Shown: positions 14,177-22,069, numbered from the stretch's first letter. The stretch is 34,459 nt of DNA from Campylobacteraceae bacterium (GCA_027081355.1 JALWKP010000156.1:1-34459); one strand, 5' to 3'. The notes: generated by a model not told the origin, from the letters alone. Numbers and translations: made by a program.

Positions 14177-15307
14177 ATGGAAAAGGTGAACTCAATAATT
14201 GAAGCTATAGCACAAGATAAGAATATTCCATTAAAAAGCGCAAAAAATGCATTTAAAACTGCTTTAATTCAAACCGCAAAAAGATTAGAAGGCAGAAAAT
14301 GCAGATTTGAAATAGTAGAAGATGAAAAAAAAGATACGATTTCTATTTTCAAAGTATTAACAGTTGTAAATGATAACGATATTTTATTAGATGAAGAACC
14401 GGAAGCTTATATATCTTTAAGTGATGCAAAAGAGTTTGGGGATGTTGAAGAAGGGGATGAAATCAGAGATGAATTTATTTTAGAAAATTATGGAAGAACA
14501 GGAGCATCGCACCTTTATCAAGAGTTAGAATATCATTTGCAAAGACATGTAGAACAAGACCTTTTTGAAAGTTATAAAAAGAAAGTAGGAACTATTGTTT
14601 TTGGAGTAGTCACCAGAGTGGATGAAGATGATAATACTTATGTAGAAATTGGAGAATTAAAAGGCATTTTAACATTAAGAAACCGAATTAAAGGCGAGCG
14701 GTTTAAAAAAGGCGATACAATAAAATCTCTTCTTAAATTTGTAAAAGTGGAACCTAAATATGGAATGTTTTTAGAACTTACAAGAACTTCGCCAAAATTT
14801 TTAGAAGAGCTTATGAAAAAAGAGGTTCCAGAAATTGAAGACGGCGATGTAGAAATTGTAAGCAGCGCCAGAATACCGGGCGATAGAGCCAAAGTCGCCC
14901 TTACAACCAGCAGGGCAAATATAGACCCGGTAGGCGCAGCAGTTGGAAGCGGAGGGGTTAGAATTAATGCCGTAAGCAAAGAGTTAAATGGAGAAAATAT
15001 TGATTGTATCGAATATTCACCTGTGCCAGAAGTTTATATCTCAAGAGCACTTGCCCCCGCTGTTGTCAGAAGTGTTAAAATTGTCAGTAATAAAGAGGGA
15101 AATAAAAAAGCAATAGTAGATGTTTCAAGCGACCAAAAAGCCAAAGCAATAGGTAAAAGCGGAATAAACATAAGACTTGCTTCTATGCTGACAAAATTTA
15201 CAATTGAATTAAATGATGTCGAAGGAATAACAGTAAAAGAAGAAAATCAAGAAGAAAATTTGACAAAAACGAAAGACACTTCTGCACTAGAAAATCTATT
15301 TAAGTAG
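14177..15307 (+). CDS. nusA: Transcription termination/antitermination factor NusA
   Basis: This RNA-polymerase-associated factor modulates pausing, termination and rRNA antitermination. It has 376 residues. The N-terminal RNAP-binding domain covers about 1-130. The S1 domain (about 135-200) begins KKVGTIVFGVVTRVDEDDNT. KH1 (about 230-295) includes DPVGAAVGSGGVRINAVSKE, and KH2 (about 300-350) has DQKAKAIGKSGINIRLASML. A short acidic tail follows. The C-terminal acidic repeats of E. coli NusA are absent, as is usual in this group. The usual neighbours (rimP, infB) are absent, so nusA stands alone here between a divergent operon and a tRNA gene. Confidence 0.95.
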   Translation: MEKVNSIIEAIAQDKNIPLKSAKNAFKTALIQTAKRLEGRKCRFEIVEDEKKDTISIFKVLTVVNDNDILLDEEPEAYISLSDAKEFGDVEEGDEIRDEFILENYGRTGASHLYQELEYHLQRHVEQDLFESYKKKVGTIVFGVVTRVDEDDNTYVEIGELKGILTLRNRIKGERFKKGDTIKSLLKFVKVEPKYGMFLELTRTSPKFLEELMKKEVPEIEDGDVEIVSSARIPGDRAKVALTTSRANIDPVGAAVGSGGVRINAVSKELNGENIDCIEYSPVPEVYISRALAPAVVRSVKIVSNKEGNKKAIVDVSSDQKAKAIGKSGINIRLASMLTKFTIELNDVEGITVKEENQEENLTKTKDTSALENLFK

Positions 15308-15326
15308 TCATTAAGACTATTTTGGG

Positions 15327-15332
15327 TAAAAT
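15327..15332 (+). promoter_or_regulatory. Possible promoter of tRNA-Arg
   Basis: TAAAAT at 15327-15332 lies 15 bases before the mature tRNA 5' end, a suitable place for a -10. It sits within a palindrome GGGTAAAATTTTGCCC (15324-15339) that could instead be the 3' end of the nusA mRNA. No T-tract follows. Confidence 0.3.
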
Positions 15333-15347
15333 TTTGCCCTCTAATGT

Positions 15348-15424
15348 GCACCCGTGGCTCAGCTGGATAGAGCATCTGATTGCGGTTCAGAAGGTCACAG
15401 GTTCGAATCCTGTCGGGTGTACCA
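15348..15424 (+). tRNA. tRNA-Arg, anticodon GCG
   Basis: A full cloverleaf is visible. The acceptor stem is GCACCCG/CGGGTGT with a G-T first pair, the D arm is GCTC...GAGC, the anticodon stem is TCTGA/TCAGA with loop TTGCGGT, and the T arm is ACAGG TTCGAAT CCTGT. The discriminator is A and CCA is encoded (15422-15424). The anticodon GCG at 15382-15384 reads CGC, and CGU by G-U wobble. Confidence 0.95.
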
Positions 15425-15459
15425 CTTCCTTTAAGAAAAACTTAAAAAAGCAAATATCT

Positions 15460-17727
15460 TTATAACCCGTTTAATTTATCTTTTAATAATTCATTTACCA
15501 GCTTCGGATTTGCTTTACCTTGGGTGGCTTTTAAAACTTGACCTACAAAGAAGCCAAACAGCTTACTATTGCCGGCTTTGTATTTGGCTGCATTTTCGGG
15601 ATTTTTCTCGATTATCTCTTGAATAATCGGCATAATCTCTTCGGGGTTGCTAATTTGCTCTAAGCCGCGCTCTTTGACAATTTGTTCCGGGTCTTCGCCG
15701 CTTTGGCTCATTATTTCAAAAACCTCTTTGGCTATTTTGCTCGAAATCTTTCCGCTATCTAGCATTTGCGCCAGTTTGGCAATATCTTTTGGGGCAAATT
15801 TTAACTGACTTAAATCTTTATCTTTTAATTCGCGTGCAACTTCGTTTGCTACAATATTTGCAACCGTTACTGCGCCGTCATACGCTTTGCAAGCCTCTTT
15901 ATAATAGTTTGCCAGCACCTCATCGCGCGCAAAGATATTTGCAATCTGCTTGCTTAAACCCTGTTTTAAATAGCCTTTAAAAAGAGTTTTCTGCACTTCA
16001 TTAAGCTCTGCCATCTCTCCGCCGCTTTGCTCTTGCTTTTTCGGCTTTTTCTGCGCAGAAGGCTGAGCCGGTTTTTTCTTTTTCGCCCACGAATCTTTAA
16101 GCGGAACAATTCTGTTAAATACGGGCGCTTCGTCGCTGTAATCGACAGGGTCGGCAAAAAAGTATCCTTCGCGCTCAAACTGAAACCGCACATCAGCTTT
16201 CTCTTCGATAGCCGCAGGCTCTATTAAAGCGTTTTTAATAACTTTTAAAGAGTCTGGGTTTAAATCTTCGATTCCCTGCGGCATTTCGGTTTTATATAAC
16301 CTGTCGTAAAGCCTTGCTTCTATCTTTTTAGCGCTATTTGCTTCTACCCATTGAATGGCGCTTTTTACTTTAATTCCGCTTTTGTCTTCGCCGCTTTTAG
16401 AGTTGGGGTAATATTTTGCTTTTATCTCTATAATATTGCCATTTTCATCTTTTACAACCTCTTCGCAGCTTATTATATAAGCGTGTTTTAAGCGCACAGG
16501 CTGAGTCGGGGTTAAACGGTAGTAACCTTTTGGCGGATTCTCTTCAAAGTCGGCTCTGTCGATATAAATCGTATCAGAAAACGGCAATTTTCGGCTGCCC
16601 TCTTTTGGCACATCGTGCGGATAGTAAGAGGCTTCTATCTCTTCGCTTCCTTCATAATTTACAATAGTAACTTTTAGCGGATTTAGCACGCACATAACCC
16701 GTGGAACTTTTTTATTTAAGTCATCTCTAATTGCAAATTCAAGCTGCGCAACATCTACTACCGAATTGGCTTTTGCCACACCGATTTGCTCGCAAAAATT
16801 CAAAATCGACTCCGGCGTGTAACCGCGCCGTCTAAGCCCCGCAATCGTAGGCAGCCTAGGGTCGTCCCATCCGTTTACATAGCCTTTATTTACAAGCTCT
16901 AAAAGTTTCCGCTTGCTCATAACCGTATAGTTAATATTCAGCCTTGCAAATTCATACTGATACGGTCTTGGCGGTTTTAACTCCAATGTATCGATAATCC
17001 AATCGTAAAGCTCTCGGTTGTTTTCAAATTCGAGCGTGCAAAAAGAGTGCGTAACCCCCTCGATGTAATCCGAAAGACAGTGCGCAAAATCATACATCGG
17101 ATAAATCGCCCATCTGTCGCCCGTTCTGTAATGGCTTGCTTTTTTTATTCGATAAAGAAGCGGGTCGCGCATTTTCATATTCGGCGATGCCATATCAATT
17201 TTTGCCCGCAATACATGGGTTCCGTCTTCAAATTCGCCGTTTTTCATACGCTCTAAAAGCTCTAAATTCTCTTCGATGCTTCTGTCTGCGTATTCGCTTC
17301 TTTTCCCCGGCTGCGTTACCGTGCCTCTGTATTCGCGCATTTTATCTTCTGGCAGGCTGTCAACATAAGCTTTGCCCATTTTAATTAACTGCTTAGCATA
17401 CTCGTAAAGTTTATCAAAATAATCCGAAGTGTAGCGAACATCGCCCTCCCACTCAAAGCCCAGCCATTTAACGGCATCTTTAAGCGCTTCTACATATTTA
17501 GGGTCTTCGGTTTCGGGGTTTGTGTCATCCATTCTTAAATTGCATACCCCGTTAAACTCTTTTGCCACTCCAAAATTTAAACTGATAGACTTTGCATGCC
17601 CAATATGCGGAAACCCGTTAGGCTCGGGCGGAAAACGCGTAACAACTTTGCTATACTTCCCCGCTTCCAAATCTTCGGCAACAATTTTTCGTAAAAAATC
17701 TCTCTTTTTATCCATATATAAATCCAT
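15460..17727 (-). CDS. glnS: Glutaminyl-tRNA synthetase with C-terminal YqeY-like domain
   Basis: This class I synthetase charges tRNA-Gln directly with glutamine. It has 755 residues against about 550 for E. coli GlnRS. The catalytic domain carries PPEPNGFPHIGHAKS (HIGH at 41-44) and VMSKRK near 268-273 (the KMSKS loop). The beta-barrel anticodon-binding domains end near residue 545. A basic, low-complexity linker (KKKKPAQPSAQKKPKKQEQS, about 545-565) leads to a helical domain (about 570-755) of the GatB/YqeY type, as also reported in Deinococcus GlnRS, where it helps tRNA binding. It starts at ATG 17727, with ATG 17715 as alternative. The direct route is unexpected in Campylobacterota, which mostly use GatCAB. 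Confidence 0.93.
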   Translation of the reverse strand: MDLYMDKKRDFLRKIVAEDLEAGKYSKVVTRFPPEPNGFPHIGHAKSISLNFGVAKEFNGVCNLRMDDTNPETEDPKYVEALKDAVKWLGFEWEGDVRYTSDYFDKLYEYAKQLIKMGKAYVDSLPEDKMREYRGTVTQPGKRSEYADRSIEENLELLERMKNGEFEDGTHVLRAKIDMASPNMKMRDPLLYRIKKASHYRTGDRWAIYPMYDFAHCLSDYIEGVTHSFCTLEFENNRELYDWIIDTLELKPPRPYQYEFARLNINYTVMSKRKLLELVNKGYVNGWDDPRLPTIAGLRRRGYTPESILNFCEQIGVAKANSVVDVAQLEFAIRDDLNKKVPRVMCVLNPLKVTIVNYEGSEEIEASYYPHDVPKEGSRKLPFSDTIYIDRADFEENPPKGYYRLTPTQPVRLKHAYIISCEEVVKDENGNIIEIKAKYYPNSKSGEDKSGIKVKSAIQWVEANSAKKIEARLYDRLYKTEMPQGIEDLNPDSLKVIKNALIEPAAIEEKADVRFQFEREGYFFADPVDYSDEAPVFNRIVPLKDSWAKKKKPAQPSAQKKPKKQEQSGGEMAELNEVQKTLFKGYLKQGLSKQIANIFARDEVLANYYKEACKAYDGAVTVANIVANEVARELKDKDLSQLKFAPKDIAKLAQMLDSGKISSKIAKEVFEIMSQSGEDPEQIVKERGLEQISNPEEIMPIIQEIIEKNPENAAKYKAGNSKLFGFFVGQVLKATQGKANPKLVNELLKDKLNGL

Positions 17728-17744
17728 TAAAGAAAATTGAAGAG

Positions 17745-17753
17745 ATTATATCA
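17745..17753 (-). promoter_or_regulatory. Extended -10 promoter of glnS
   Basis: On the minus strand TGATATAAT reads 17753 to 17745, preceded by TTT. The start near 17738 leaves a leader of only about ten bases before the first ATG, with no Shine-Dalgarno. Confidence 0.55.
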
Positions 17754-17781
17754 AAAGTAAGTTAAATGTTGTGTGCAGTGC

Positions 17782-17796
17782 GCAGCCTTTGGCTGC
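17782..17796 (-). terminator. Hairpin after the lipoprotein gene
   Basis: GCAGCC (17782-17787), TTT, GGCTGC (17791-17796) form a perfect 6-bp stem ten bases beyond the lipoprotein stop and ahead of the glnS promoter. No T-run follows on the minus strand, so terminator function is uncertain. Confidence 0.35.
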
Positions 17797-17805
17797 AACA
17801 AAAAA

Positions 17806-18006
17806 TTATTTAACAGCGGCTATTTTTTTTCTGTTTTTCATCTGCTCTATCATAGCAGGCGTAATTTCTGCTTCAATGCCAGAAACTACCTCTTTTTCTC
17901 CGTTTGGATAGTAATAATCCATTGCTACCGGTTTAGGTCCTTTCCCGCATGCGTTAAAAAACAGCGCAAGGGAAGCTAAAAAAATAATTGTAGCAGCTTT
18001 TTTCAT
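17806..18006 (-). CDS. Small lipoprotein
   Basis: This is a 66-residue protein with a lipoprotein signal peptide. MKKAATIIFLASLALFFNAC ends in the lipobox FNAC at Cys20 and is followed by GKG. The mature part is only about 46 residues and mostly polar (PNGEKEVVSGIEAEITP). No Asp follows the lipidated Cys, so an outer-membrane location is plausible by analogy with the E. coli sorting rule. A strong ribosome site, AGGAAGGA, precedes ATG 18006. It is the last gene of the nadD-to-lipoprotein cluster, 23 bases after the DUF445 gene. The function is unknown. Confidence 0.8.
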   Translation of the reverse strand: MKKAATIIFLASLALFFNACGKGPKPVAMDYYYPNGEKEVVSGIEAEITPAMIEQMKNRKKIAAVK

Positions 18007-18029
18007 GTCAAATCCTTCCTATTAAAAAA

Positions 18030-18743
18030 CTAATTAGCAGTAAACAGAACCGATAAAAATCCTATTATACCGCCAAAAATTCCGCCCCACACCACAAGCC
18101 AATCCAAATGTTCTTTAATTAATTTAGAAATAAGCTCTTTTATCTGTGCAGGAGATAACTCATTTAAGCGTTTTCTTATCATATTATATATTATATTTTG
18201 CAAATCTGCACTCAAATTGGAATTTTTAATGTGTTTTTTTAATTGCATTTTAAATGTTTTTGAATTAAGTATCGATATAATGGAACTATGTAATTTTTTT
18301 AAAAATGTTACTCTTAGTAACTCCAAAGAGCTTTCTCCGCCAAACATATTAATAACTTGCCCATATTTAGACTCTAGTATGCTGGTTTTTAAAGCATCGA
18401 ATGTCGGATTTAAATCTATATCTTTAATTAATGAGGCAAAATCTATTTTTGCCTCTTCTTGCTCAAAAAGAGATTCTAATCTCTCTTTTGTAAAAAACTC
18501 TTTCATTATCAATTCGCTAATAGAATCTTTAAATTTCTCAAAATTCAACTCTATAATCCCCGAACCGTAAAGAAAAGGAATTTTATTAAAAATCATAAAA
18601 ATTGCAATCTCATTCGTAACCGCCCCCGAAAGTGCAAACAGCCCGCTGTAATAGAAGTAATTAGCATAATTGCCGGGAGCATAAAAAGAAGCGGCAACCA
18701 AACCCAGAGCAATTAAATTAACAAAAAAAGATTTTCTTATCAA
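18030..18743 (-). CDS. DUF445 family membrane protein
   Basis: This is a 237-residue protein with hydrophobic segments at residues about 5-25 and 30-55. A long amphipathic helical middle and a C-terminal transmembrane segment (VVWGGIFGGIIGFLSVLF) follow. The stretch GAVTNEIAIFMIFNKIPFLY is the DUF445 signature. The molecular role of the family is not known. The start is TTG at 18743 with an excellent AAAGGAGG ribosome site six bases upstream. No in-frame ATG offers a comparable site. It begins eleven bases after the dxr stop and is probably co-transcribed with dxr and cdsA, suggesting an envelope-related role, which is inference. Confidence 0.85.
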   Translation of the reverse strand: MIRKSFFVNLIALGLVAASFYAPGNYANYFYYSGLFALSGAVTNEIAIFMIFNKIPFLYGSGIIELNFEKFKDSISELIMKEFFTKERLESLFEQEEAKIDFASLIKDIDLNPTFDALKTSILESKYGQVINMFGGESSLELLRVTFLKKLHSSIISILNSKTFKMQLKKHIKNSNLSADLQNIIYNMIRKRLNELSPAQIKELISKLIKEHLDWLVVWGGIFGGIIGFLSVLFTAN

Positions 18744-18754
18744 TTCGCCTCCTT

Positions 18755-19825
18755 TTATAAACTATTGGTAAACGCCCTTACCTCTTTATCTATTTCAAAA
18801 ACCTCATCCAAACTGCCGGCACTTGTTCCATCAAATTTTTTATACGCTTTTAAAATTAAATCAACCATTTTAAAAAAGCCGAATTCTCCGCGCTCAAAGC
18901 GTTTTATGGCAACTTCGTTTGCAGCATTTAACACAGCGCCCATATCGGGATTGCTTAGCAAATGGTTTTTTATCTGCCAAATCGGGTAGCGTAACTCTTC
19001 GATTTTTTGGAATTTGATAGGGTTTAATTCTAATAGATTTAAAGGTTTTAAAATTTGACTTTCTACTTTGCCTAAAATTGCATAAGCAATCGGAAGCTGC
19101 ATATTCGCATCGCTTAAATGGGCGACTGTTGAGCCGTCGGCAAATTCGATTAAAGCGTGAATCATAGAGGTTCGTTCTATATATGCATCGATTTTATCAG
19201 TATTAAAAAGCCATCTGGCTTCTAACAGTTCAAAAAGTTTATTAACCATCGAGGCGCTGTCGATTGTTATTTTATTTCCCATTGACCAGTTTGGGTGTTT
19301 AAGAGCGTCGGCAAAAGCAGCATTTTTGATATTTTCTATTTTCCAGTCTCTAAAAGCGCCGCCGCTTGCGGTTATGTAAAGACGGTTTACAAGGCGGCTG
19401 TTAATTAAATACCAAAGCCCAAAATGTTCGCTGTCTATGGGCGTAATTTTAGAACAATCAATAAATTTGCCTGCAACCACCAAAGACTCTTTATTAGCAA
19501 GCGCCAATCTTTTGCCAAGTTCAAGGGTTTTTATTGTCGGTTTAAGCCCCGCAAAGCCCACAAGCGCATTTACAACCAAATCGCTTTGGCACTCTTCTAA
19601 AAGGCGCAAAATCCCCTCTTGCGCACAGTAAACGCGGCTGTGATTAACTTTTTTTACATCGCTGCAATTGGCAATTGCCACAATTTTTGGCTTAAACTCT
19701 TCAATTTGCCGATTTAAAAGCTCTATGCTGTTTCCGGCAGCCAAAGCTTCGACTTTTATGCCAAATTTCCTGCAAATTTCCAGTGTATTTTGTCCGATTG
19801 AACCGGTAGAACCCAGTATTACCAA
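18755..19825 (-). CDS. dxr: 1-deoxy-D-xylulose 5-phosphate reductoisomerase
   Basis: Dxr converts DXP to 2-C-methyl-D-erythritol 4-phosphate with NADPH in the non-mevalonate isoprenoid pathway. It has 356 residues, slightly shorter than E. coli (398). The N-terminal NADPH-binding loop is ILGSTGSIGQNTLEI. ALANKESLVVAG (about 108-119) contains the conserved substrate-contact region, PIDSEHFGLW carries metal-binding Asp/Glu, TASGGAFRDW is the phosphate-binding/flexible segment and HPNWSMGNKITIDSASMVNK is the catalytic signature. The start is TTG 19825, one base after the cdsA stop, with AGGAAAG inside the end of cdsA, so it is translationally coupled to cdsA. Confidence 0.96.
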   Translation of the reverse strand: MVILGSTGSIGQNTLEICRKFGIKVEALAAGNSIELLNRQIEEFKPKIVAIANCSDVKKVNHSRVYCAQEGILRLLEECQSDLVVNALVGFAGLKPTIKTLELGKRLALANKESLVVAGKFIDCSKITPIDSEHFGLWYLINSRLVNRLYITASGGAFRDWKIENIKNAAFADALKHPNWSMGNKITIDSASMVNKLFELLEARWLFNTDKIDAYIERTSMIHALIEFADGSTVAHLSDANMQLPIAYAILGKVESQILKPLNLLELNPIKFQKIEELRYPIWQIKNHLLSNPDMGAVLNAANEVAIKRFERGEFGFFKMVDLILKAYKKFDGTSAGSLDEVFEIDKEVRAFTNSL

Positions 19826-19826
19826 T

Positions 19827-20582
19827 TTACTTTCCTAACTCTAAAAGCGTAAAAAGCATTACCGAAGCAAAAAGATAGCCGTCTATTCTATCCAAAACAC
19901 CGCCGTGCCCCGGGATTCTATCGCCGCTGTCTTTTACGCCTGCCTCTCTTTTTAAGTAACTCTCAAACAAATCGCCAAATACCGAAGCGGTTGATGTGAT
20001 AAGCGCTAAAAGAATGGCGCTAAAAAAGCCCATAGAGCTGCTGCTTGCAATTAAAATTGCACCGATAAACGAAGCTATTGCAATTCCTCCAAAAACCCCT
20101 TCTAGCGTTTTGTTAGGCGAAGCCGGGCTAAAGCCTCTTTTGCCAAAATTCCTGCCCGTATAGTAAGCCCCCACATCTGTAAGCGCAACAATTGCCAACA
20201 GCCATACAAGCGATTTCATTCCCCAGTTAAGATAAAGCGCCCAGATAAAAAGCATCCCCGCAACCGGATAAATAAAAGGCAAAAATGCTTTTTTATCGAT
20301 GCTTTTATCGTAAGCCAGCTTTGAAGCCAAAACCAGAAAAACTATAAAAACCAAAAGTGTCGGATTGTGAAAAAAGTAAGCCGCAACCCAAACAATTGCA
20401 GCAATTACTAAATTATCATCTCCGCTTATATTCCAAAGCCTGTTCGCCTCCAGCATGGCAAAAAAACCCACACCCCCCAAAAAGAGCCAAGTTATAAATT
20501 TTATATCTAAAATACCTACGATAAAAATAACCGCAAGCATCACCAGCGCACTCTTCCAGCGCGTATTTAACTCTGAACTCAT
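19827..20582 (-). CDS. cdsA: Phosphatidate cytidylyltransferase
   Basis: CdsA makes CDP-diacylglycerol from phosphatidic acid and CTP in the inner membrane, the branch point of phospholipid synthesis. It has 251 residues with about seven hydrophobic segments. VALTDVGAYYTGRNFGKRGF is followed by SPNKTLEGVFGG and then the family signature SGDRIPGHGGVLDRIDGYLF (about 220-239). A strong AGGAGG ribosome site precedes ATG 20582. It is one base from dxr; the coupling of phospholipid and isoprenoid genes is common. It is separated from rsfS by 166 bases of repeat-derived sequence. Confidence 0.96.
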   Translation of the reverse strand: MSSELNTRWKSALVMLAVIFIVGILDIKFITWLFLGGVGFFAMLEANRLWNISGDDNLVIAAIVWVAAYFFHNPTLLVFIVFLVLASKLAYDKSIDKKAFLPFIYPVAGMLFIWALYLNWGMKSLVWLLAIVALTDVGAYYTGRNFGKRGFSPASPNKTLEGVFGGIAIASFIGAILIASSSSMGFFSAILLALITSTASVFGDLFESYLKREAGVKDSGDRIPGHGGVLDRIDGYLFASVMLFTLLELGK

Positions 20583-20748
20583 AATTCCTCCTTTCTGAAC
20601 GCGGAATACGGAATACGGATTACGGAAAATTTCCAGAAACTAAAAACCAAAAACTATACACTATCCGCTTATTGTGCGGCACGGACGCACCTACATTACG
20701 GAAAATAACTTTTCTAATCTCTAATCTCTTTTCTCTAAATATAGCTGT
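20583..20748. repeat. Low-complexity repeats between rsfS and cdsA
   Basis: CGGAATA direct repeats (CGGAATACGGAATACGGATT from about 20601), a GCGGCACGGACGCACC segment, and the motif TCTAATCTCTAATCTC (from about 20714). The last motif also occurs near 4750, 21290 and 31463. No gene is visible, and the sequence would be transcribed within the minus-strand cluster. Confidence 0.6.
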
Positions 20749-21099
20749 TTATAAGCTCTCTTCTACCTTAAATTTACCCTCTTTTAACTCTTTTAAAAAC
20801 TCTTCTATTGAGTAGCGCATTCTGTATTCCGGTGTCATTATATGCACGATTATATCGCCTAAATCAACCACTACCCAGTCATCGCTCTCATCGGCTCCTA
20901 AAATTTTTTCGCCAAACTCTTTAACCGCAACTCTTAAGTAATCATAAAGCGCCAAAGTGTGCTTTCCACCCAAAGAGTTTGCCAAAACTACCGCTTTTGC
21001 GATATAATCGCTGTCTTCTAAATTAAAAGCTTCTATCTGTTCAGCTTTTTTCTCATCTAAAAAGTGAACTATCTTTTCAACTCTGTCATTTATTCCCAT
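20749..21099 (-). CDS. rsfS: Ribosomal silencing factor RsfS
   Basis: RsfS binds ribosomal protein L14 on the 50S subunit and blocks joining with 30S during starvation. It has 116 residues, the normal length. The family pattern is clear: ADQ-type helix, DYIAKAVVLANSLGGKHTLA (about 27-46), then DESDDWVVVDLGDIIVHIMTPEYRMRYSIEE (about 75-105), which carries the conserved W-V-x-x-D and H-x-M motifs. GAGAGG precedes ATG 21099. It follows nadD on the same strand, a pairing seen in many bacteria. Here a 201-base repeat region separates the two. Confidence 0.95.
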   Translation of the reverse strand: MGINDRVEKIVHFLDEKKAEQIEAFNLEDSDYIAKAVVLANSLGGKHTLALYDYLRVAVKEFGEKILGADESDDWVVVDLGDIIVHIMTPEYRMRYSIEEFLKELKEGKFKVEESL

Positions 21100-21126
21100 A
21101 AATACCTCTCTTTTGATATAAAGCTA

Positions 21127-21234
21127 AGAGCTCAGAGCTTAGAGCAAAGAGCTGATTGTGCGGCTGCGCCGCGTCTTAAAAAAGCTTAGAGCTAAGAGCT
21201 TAGAGCGCAGAGCTAGGGTGCGGCTGCGCCGCGT
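21127..21234. repeat. Duplicated 47-48 bp GC-hairpin repeat between nadD and rsfS
   Basis: Two units (21127-21174 and 21188-21234) each consist of AGAGCT/TAGAGC heptamer-like runs followed by CGGCTGCGCCGCGT, a GCGGC/GCCGC hairpin. A third GCGGC/GCCGC hairpin, GCGGCTTTGCCGC, lies just after at 21244-21256. Related sequence occurs after tpiA (24031-24110). Confidence 0.75.
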
Positions 21235-21300
21235 TTAATAGTTGCGGCTTTGCCGCTAAAAAAGGCGAAGCCACCTTGTTAGCTCTATAATTTCTAATCT

Positions 21301-22029
21301 CTAATCTTTCCCAATCAAATTATACTCTAAAAGCACTTGCGGTTTTATTTTTTCTATTAAAAAGTCAAATTTTTTGCCCTCTCTTATTTCACTAGAGCTT
21401 ACATCTTTTTGAATATCAATTAAAATATACTGCTTTAACGGTTCTAAATTTAACCCAAATTTTGCATTAGAAGATGCATCAGATGCGTTGGTGCTTGGCA
21501 GTAGGGGTGCTGGAGGAAAACGCAGGCGCACCCGGAGGGTGCGTCGAGGCTTTACTTCAGTGCCCCTATTGCCAATGACCAATGCAGATGATGTATCGGC
21601 TAATGCAAATTTTGGGTTTAGCTCCCTCCCCTCTCTTGTAGCAACAATCCAAATAAAATTATCATTTAAATAATCAAAATCTTTCCATTTAGTTATGCTT
21701 TTTAAATTATCCGCGCCGATAACTATATATTTAATGTTATGCTTTTTCCCAAGCTCTTTAACCGTCTCTACCGTATAAACGGGGCGTTTTTGCTTAATTT
21801 CAAAATCGCTCATCTCAACACCCGGCATATCAAACGCCTCTTTAACCCACAGCAGCCGCTTTTTGGGCTCTACGGCAAATTTGCTCTTAAAGGGGTTTAG
21901 GTAAGTTGGCACTATCAAAACTTTATCTACTTCTTTTAATGCCAAAACTTTTTTAACAATTTCCAAATGTCCAAGGTGAGGCGGGTCGAAACTTCCGCCA
22001 AATAGTGCAACCGCAGGCTTTTTTTGCAA
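21301..22029 (-). CDS. nadD: Nicotinate-nucleotide adenylyltransferase with in-frame palindromic insert
   Basis: NadD makes nicotinate adenine dinucleotide from NaMN and ATP in NAD synthesis. The N-terminal nucleotidyltransferase motif GGSFDPPHLGH is at residues 11-21, IGADNL is at 104-109, W128IVATREG follows, and the C-terminal phosphate-binding motif SSSEIR is at 211-216. The family is usually about 180-215 residues (about 180 in Campylobacter), and this one is 242. The excess is residues about 138-194 (NPKFALADTSSAL... to ...SSNAKFGLN), encoded exactly by a 170-bp imperfect palindrome (21451-21620). The frame is intact on both sides, so the enzyme is probably functional with an extra loop. 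The start is TTG 22029 with GAGGGA upstream. A minus-strand extended -10, TGCTATTAT, lies at 22069-22061. Confidence 0.9.
   Translation of the reverse strand: MQKKPAVALFGGSFDPPHLGHLEIVKKVLALKEVDKVLIVPTYLNPFKSKFAVEPKKRLLWVKEAFDMPGVEMSDFEIKQKRPVYTVETVKELGKKHNIKYIVIGADNLKSITKWKDFDYLNDNFIWIVATREGRELNPKFALADTSSALVIGNRGTEVKPRRTLRVRLRFPPAPLLPSTNASDASSNAKFGLNLEPLKQYILIDIQKDVSSSEIREGKKFDFLIEKIKPQVLLEYNLIGKD
21451..21620. repeat. Palindromic element inserted in frame inside nadD
   Basis: The left arm from AACCCAAATTTTGCATTAG (about 21452-21511) and the reverse complement of the right arm (about 21560-21619) agree at about 48 of 60 positions by my hand alignment. The centre holds a further hairpin CGCACCC/GGGTGCG (about 21528-21543). 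The outer ends read TTTAACCCAAA and TTTGGGTTTA. The length is a multiple of three within alignment error and introduces no stop on the nadD strand. Confidence 0.85.
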
Positions 22030-22060
22030 ATTTTTCCCTCTATTTCAAAAATTTATTAAA

Positions 22061-22069
22061 ATAATAGCA
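22061..22069 (-). promoter_or_regulatory. Extended -10 promoter of nadD
   Basis: On the minus strand TGCTATTAT reads 22069 to 22061. The start near 22054 leaves a leader of about 25 bases with GAGGGA. Confidence 0.5.

Noticed and set aside
15324-15339. Rho-independent terminator of nusA
   Set aside because: The palindrome GGGTAAAATTTTGCCC lacks a proper loop and T-tract. It equally well holds a -10 for the tRNA.
21488-21673. 61-codon plus-strand open frame across the nadD insert
   Set aside because: It arises from the palindrome, whose two strands read similarly (PLLPMTNADD here, PLLPSTNASD in NadD). It has no independent support.
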